From NCBI RefSeq assembly GCF_036785885.1, contig NC_092323.1, forward strand, positions 22,142,501 to 22,206,500: 64,000 nucleotides of DNA. The letters run 5' to 3'. Position numbers and translations under genes: made by a program. This DNA is from Coffea arabica. Lineage: Eukaryota > Streptophyta > Magnoliopsida > Gentianales > Rubiaceae. Numbering within the stretch: position 1 is the stretch's first letter; each line of letters opens with the position of its first letter. This document shows positions 59,191 to 64,000 of the stretch, piece by piece. Below the pieces are notes generated by a model. It saw only the letters and a program-made list of their open reading frames with translations, had not been told where the DNA came from and made no database searches.

Positions 59191-59485
59191 CTAAAAGTTA
59201 CTATGAATCAACCAACTGATCAAGAAGCAGAAACAAATTCCCAAGTCAGACATAAATTAAAAGGCTAAAGTTACTATGAATCAACCAACTGATCAAAACC
59301 CAGAAACAAATTCCCAAGTCAGACATAAATTAAATGGCTAAAGTTACAATGAATCAATCAACTGATCAAAACCCAGAAACAAATTCCCAAGTCAGACACA
59401 AATTAAAAGGCTAAAGTTACTATCAATCAATCAAATGAACATAACCCAGAAACAAATTCCCAATTCAGACATAAATTAAACAAAG
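59191..59485. repeat. 73-bp minisatellite in the leader intron, four copies
   Basis: Units starting CTAAA(A)GTTACTATGAATCA begin at 59191, 59264, 59338 and 59411. The first unit contains the splice acceptor used before the start codon (AACTTTTAG on the minus strand); the others carry AACTTTAG at the same place. Confidence 0.85.
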
Positions 59486-59714
59486 TTGAATGATGAAATT
59501 TGTTAAACATGAGGGAATAATACATCCGAAAACCAGTACTTGCTTAACATATAGACATCTAAATAAACAAATACAGTACGAAACTTAACTAAAAACTGAA
59601 GAATTCTTGAAATTACTGTAATCAATTAAAATAATGACGCATGCAATTGCAGCAGTAGAGAATCAAAAGATTATGACTGAGTCCTGGAATTGAACAAATA
59701 GGGGAAAATCATAC

Positions 59715-59770
59715 CAGTTAGAGAGGATGAGAAGAGAATAGACCCTCTGTCTTTTCCGTTGTATTCTCAA
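59715..59770 (-). other. 5' UTR exon of the unknown gene
   Basis: On the minus strand a CTG|GTATGA donor at 59715-59714 pairs with the acceptor at about 59192-59191, giving a 0.5-kb leader intron before the ATG at 59179. The pyrimidine-rich sequence upstream (to about 59880) is promoter-like. The transcription start is not determined. Confidence 0.5.
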
Positions 59771-60785
59771 TCTCCAAAAAGTACTCCTAATCAATACCCC
59801 TACTGCTTTTATTGCTTTGCTTTGCTTTTATGGCTTTGCTATTCTACTAGCACTAGTATTCTTTCAGGTATTTCTCTTTATTTAAGAAGCGCCCTAAGTA
59901 TTTTTTTCTGTAATTGCGCTTTTGACCAATAGTTAACCCAAGTTTTTTTTTTTTTTGTTTTTTTTCCAGCAGAGAAGGATAGGATTTAAAGAAGCGGCGA
60001 AGAAGTTGGGAGGCTCGACTCCGGAACTTTTAATTTCTAGTGTCTCAAACTAACTTCAAATTTTTTACTATTCAACCTCCAACATTTTTTTATTTATGAT
60101 TTTGTGATTTTATTTAGCCAACATTTTTAGCATTGCAGACGAGTAAAGATATCGTAGACAAAACCAAAAAATTCAAGATCCTTCAACGCTTTTTTTTTTT
60201 TTTTTATGGTTTTGTGATTTTATTTAGCATCCTCCAATAGTTTTAGCATGACAGAAGAGTAAAGGAATCATAGACAGAACCAAAAAATTGATCTTGAGGA
60301 GGCAAACTTGAATATACTTAAACTTATATGTATAATATACTAAAATAAATATACTTCATAAATATTAGCTGTTTTTAGGGGTATTTTTGAAATATTTTAT
60401 TCTAGCAGTGTATATGTTTAATATACAATTTTTTTGAAATATTTGATATAATAATATGGTGGGATGTTTTTTGAATTCTTGTATATTACTGTAACATTGT
60501 ATTTGAAAAACTTATTTTTTGAAAAAATAGCCAATCTAAACGAAGTCTAAATTTATGAAGTATATTTTGAAAATTTTTAATTTTGTAAGGCAAAAAAAAT
60601 TAAATTTTTAAAACTTTGGGGTGGCGAGGGGGACCTCGCCCCTCCCTGTCCCCTGGTTCCGTCCTAGAATGGAATTGAAGGGGGAAACTTGGAATAAACA
60701 AATTGCATGTCACGTTTTTCGAGCAAGTTGCTTGTTGACGTGAGGTTGCTTTTGGGCAAAGCCATGGCAAACTATGGCATGTCCC
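59771..60785. other. Promoter flank and intergenic, no gene
   Basis: T-rich runs near 59943 and 60191. AACTTC/CAACATTTTTAGCAT-type sequence is repeated near 60060-60150 and 60180-60270. No coding signal. Confidence 0.4.
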
Positions 60786-60791
60786 GTTAGG

Positions 60792-61380
60792 CCCGTTTGA
60801 TAAATGGGTTTTTTTAAGTGTTTATCTAAAGTTTTATTATAATTTATTGTAAAAATTATATGAAAAAATTTTAAATTGTGTACATTTTTGGGTATTTTAA
60901 AATGTATAGTTTAAAAATTTTGAGAAATTTTTTAAAATTACTGTAACTAAAGTTGTTAAAAAACTTGTAGAAAACAAACTTGGCAAAAAACTTATTTGCC
61001 AAACAAGCTCAGAGATAAAGTTATAGACTGTGCATAGAATTTTTAGGCCGTTTGGATTGCTATTTTTAGAAATTTTTGTAATATATATATATATTGTAAC
61101 GATTTAACGTATGTGAGAAATGTAATTGAAAATATGTTCACAAAAAACATAAAAAATTTTCTATGGAAAATCACAATCCAATAGATTTCTAAAAATTATT
61201 ACAATATCAATGTTGGACATTTAGAGTTCATTTAAATTGCAATTTTTTTTTAAAATATTGACAAAAAATATATATACTATAACAATGTACAATATATGAA
61301 ATAAAAAAACTAAAAAATGTATCTAGAGAATATTCCAAAAATTCTTCTACGAAGACCAACAATCCAAACAGCCACATTCA
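60792..61380. mobile_element. Cluster of small hAT-like MITEs
   Basis: 60792-61011 has GCCCGTTTGATAAATGGGTT against AACTTATTTGCCAAACAAGC. 61045-61185 has GTTTGGATTG against CAATCC. 61217-61375 ends CAATCCAAACAGCC. All are AT-rich, non-coding and partly decayed. The first is related to 28085-28756. Confidence 0.5.
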
Positions 61381-62224
61381 CATATTGTTCGATATAACCA
61401 ATGAAATAAACCTAATGGAAAAAGTAAACACAAAAATAAAATACATAAACCTCGCGAGATTTAGACATACAACCTCTTTATACATGGATGTAGTTTTCAA
61501 CCAATATTTATCAAAAAAAAAAAATTCTATGGTGAAATCGGTGATTCTCAATAATTATAATTTTCTTATATGAAATAGTTAATTTAACTACATTTCTTTA
61601 ATTTTATTCAATAGAGTTTGTTTCTTTTGTATTCCTGTCTTAGAAATGGAGCTCTATAGCTAAGTTTCTAATCATGTGGTGGCAACCTTCGAAAGGATTA
61701 ATGTGCATACAACACATAAGTGAGAATTTGCAAAGCTGACATCAGTGGAAAGGCTAGACTTTTTCAACTGTTTTTTATTTCTTTTGCTGGGTTTTATAAG
61801 AAAGTGACTGTTCTAGTTTTTGTAAATTATCTTAATTTTTGGCTTTAATGATTATTGCTCAAATAAAATTTGAGATTGACTAATATGTATCTTCAAAATT
61901 TTCTTGCTTTGGGTGCTTTTATGTCCCAGGCAATGTGGGCATTTTTTGTTGGACAATTTTTTTTTTTTTTGTGAGTGATTGATATGATGAAGTGAAGATG
62001 TTTTGGGTAGTTTCAAATTTAAATTTTTTTAAAATTTAGTTGATTGCTTTTTACTTGGTTGCTTCATGAAATTGATAAAGCTCTTTTCTCTTTTATTTGT
62101 AATTTACTAAATTGAGTTGTCGTCTATAAGTATTTGATTTGATAGTGCAACATATTTGAGGGTGTAAATAGGATTATTTGATTTGTATAATTATATCTTG
62201 TACTAGTTTATGATGATATGCATC
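61381..62224. other. Intergenic, no gene
   Basis: AT-rich sequence; the open frame at 61385-61573 has no recognisable feature. Confidence 0.4.
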
Positions 62225-62465
62225 AGGTAAACCAACTCCTTTAGTGGAGTTGCCCACCACCTTTAGTGTGGGGTTCAATCCTTGTCTCCCATCAAAAGTG
62301 GTCATTTAACGTGGCTTTGCTTAAGATCCATGTGGGTGCTGTGCACCAGTATGGTCCGAAGATCCATGTGGATGCTGTGCACCAGTATGGTACGATGGTG
62401 ATTTAGTTCCCGTCGATTTCCCGTGACCCTATTGGGCCACCCCCCTAGAGTGGTTTATACCTGTC
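62225..62465 (+). mobile_element. tRNA-derived SINE-like element with internal duplication
   Basis: TAGTGGAGTTG (62242-62252) fits the Pol III A-box consensus exactly and GGTTCAATCCT (62272-62282) the B box, 30 bp apart as in tRNA genes. The body contains a 36-bp direct duplication (AAGATCCATGTGGxTGCTGT, about 62324-62396). No target duplication was found, so the ends are approximate. It is a different family from the SINE at 40235. Confidence 0.6.
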
Positions 62466-64000
62466 AATGAATCGAGTAATATTTCGAACCTAGACCCGTA
62501 CAGATGGAGTATACTCTTACTCGAAATTATATATTAATATATATTTTTTATAATTATAAATATGTATATATATATTATAACTATTAATTCATGTAAACAG
62601 GTTCACATAGAATATGGATCAGAAGTCAGTATTCCATATTCGACCTATTTTTTTTTATTTGAGAAAATGGTCCGTGTTGATCCTTGAACTGGGAAGGAGT
62701 TTGGGGAGGGGGGCGTAAAAAAATCAATGAATTGTGGTCCTATAGGAGTGGAAGGTACCAAAAAAAAGAAAATCAATTGGTGTATATGTTATTCACCCAA
62801 GACTGTATTTCAATTATGTAACAGTATAGAAGTTTTGGCTTGCTAATCTTATAGAAGGTTTGAACTCTACCATTTTGCCCTCTCAACAAGTTGCTTTTGA
62901 CCAGTTAACATGTTTATCTCCTTAATTTCTCTTTAAAAATGTGTTTTATAATAACTCATTCTAGTTTCCTTATATATATATATATATATATTAAATATCA
63001 TTGTTATAATTTTAAATATCATTGTTATAATTTTAATATATTTAGTGTATCCTTACATTAGATAAGGTAAGGAAACAAATAATTGACAAATAAAAGAAAA
63101 TTTAATCATGTTAAAAATTATATTTATTTATGATTGACTTGAAGTATTAGTCAAAAGCTAACAGCTAAACAAATAAGCATCTTTTCCTAAATTCGTTCAA
63201 CTTATCTCAAACATCCACCCTTCGCAAAACTCCGTTTTCCCAAGCCAAGTCTAATTTTTTTTTTTACAATTCTTTTATATTTTGATCCATCTTCATTCAT
63301 TATTTAGATACATACACTTATTTTAAATTTTTTATTTAGATTTTTTTTATGATTATTAATTTGCTAATTCCTCTTATTCTAAACTTGTATCTTAGAATTT
63401 TTGTATTAATTTGTATAGGGTTAATGTCTATTTATTGAATTTAGTTAATGTTTATATGATTTTGGCCCATGAGTAAATTTTCATCTTTTGCTTTATATTT
63501 GTTTTGTCTCTTATTATTACAAATGTTTAATGTTTAGTTATCGCCTATTCAACTTTGATTTCAAGTTAGTGTGTATCATTTGTTTTCATAATTTTTTTTT
63601 TTGTAATCGTTCTCTTCCTCCCCTCCCCTTCCCCCACACCCCCCCACCCCCCCCGAAACAAAAAAAAAAAAAAAAACAAAATCCTGCATCTGTCACTGGT
63701 AGAAAGAGTTGTTGACAATGACATTGTAGTTTGTAGAACTTTAAGTAGCTAATACAGAAAAATGATGATAACTTAATGCAAGTTGAATTTGGAACTATTG
63801 GCGTTTTGTAAATATTTAATTGGTTTCACAAATATTACACTGTTGTCTTAGTATGAATATGTAATAAGCACATGAAAAATGTAAATGTACGGAACTTTAT
63901 GTTTTGAAAAGAGTTATACCCAAGTGCATGTATATTTTGTTTTAGATTTATGTCATTCGAGATTGACACATTGTTGAGACAGGGAACTCTGGATTATTAC
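62466..64000. other. Intergenic, no gene
   Basis: AT microsatellites near 62970, a T-run, a C-rich run and an A-run at about 63590-63676, and otherwise AT-rich sequence. No supported frame to the end of the window. Confidence 0.4.

Overview
The window is nuclear DNA from a flowering plant, most likely an asterid eudicot. It is AT-rich and dense in transposons. It carries spliced genes with GT-AG introns and an intronless disease-resistance gene of the R1 (late-blight) class, which is typical of Solanaceae and Rubiaceae; a coffee-like genome would fit, but I cannot prove the species. I see no tRNA gene, rRNA gene, CRISPR array or bacterial feature.

Layout. 1-4760: part of a minus-strand Ty3/Gypsy (Athila/Tat-like) retroelement with its 5' LTR at the right, holding a fold-back MITE. 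4761-6119: no gene. 6120-16180: a diverged tandem repeat array interrupted by a 6.3-kb L1-type LINE (8568-14864, perfect 13-bp target duplication). 17075-27784: a young LTR element with two 1918-bp LTRs and a perfect 5-bp target duplication; it carries gag-protease and an env-position ORF but no recognisable reverse transcriptase or integrase. 27785-34500: MITEs, SINEs, microsatellites and a duplicated block that recurs upstream of the resistance gene. 34501-38286: R1-type CC-NB-ARC-LRR gene. 40235-41321: a SINE and a hAT MITE. 41330-47403: RRP15-like ribosome-biogenesis gene with eight coding exons, one of them a micro-exon that appears to be out of frame. 47865-52790: a fold-back element, a 5'-truncated LINE and another fold-back element. 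53100-59770: a five-coding-exon gene for a 1195-residue plant protein of unknown function. 59771-64000: MITEs and a SINE, no gene.

The three host genes look independent: pathogen sensing, 60S ribosome maturation, and one unknown.

The most intriguing signal is shared by the two LTR elements. Each carries a tandem array with a period of about 75 bp. Each array unit holds a GC-rich palindrome preceded by an extra half-site. The palindrome sequence differs between elements, but related sites recur inside each element's own LTR. Both elements also share a covarying hairpin with a constant TCCT loop next to a polypurine tract, and a duplicated CCGGTTACT module. Together these suggest a cis-acting control system in pol-less Athila-like elements. 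The sequence layout is observed; the function is inference.
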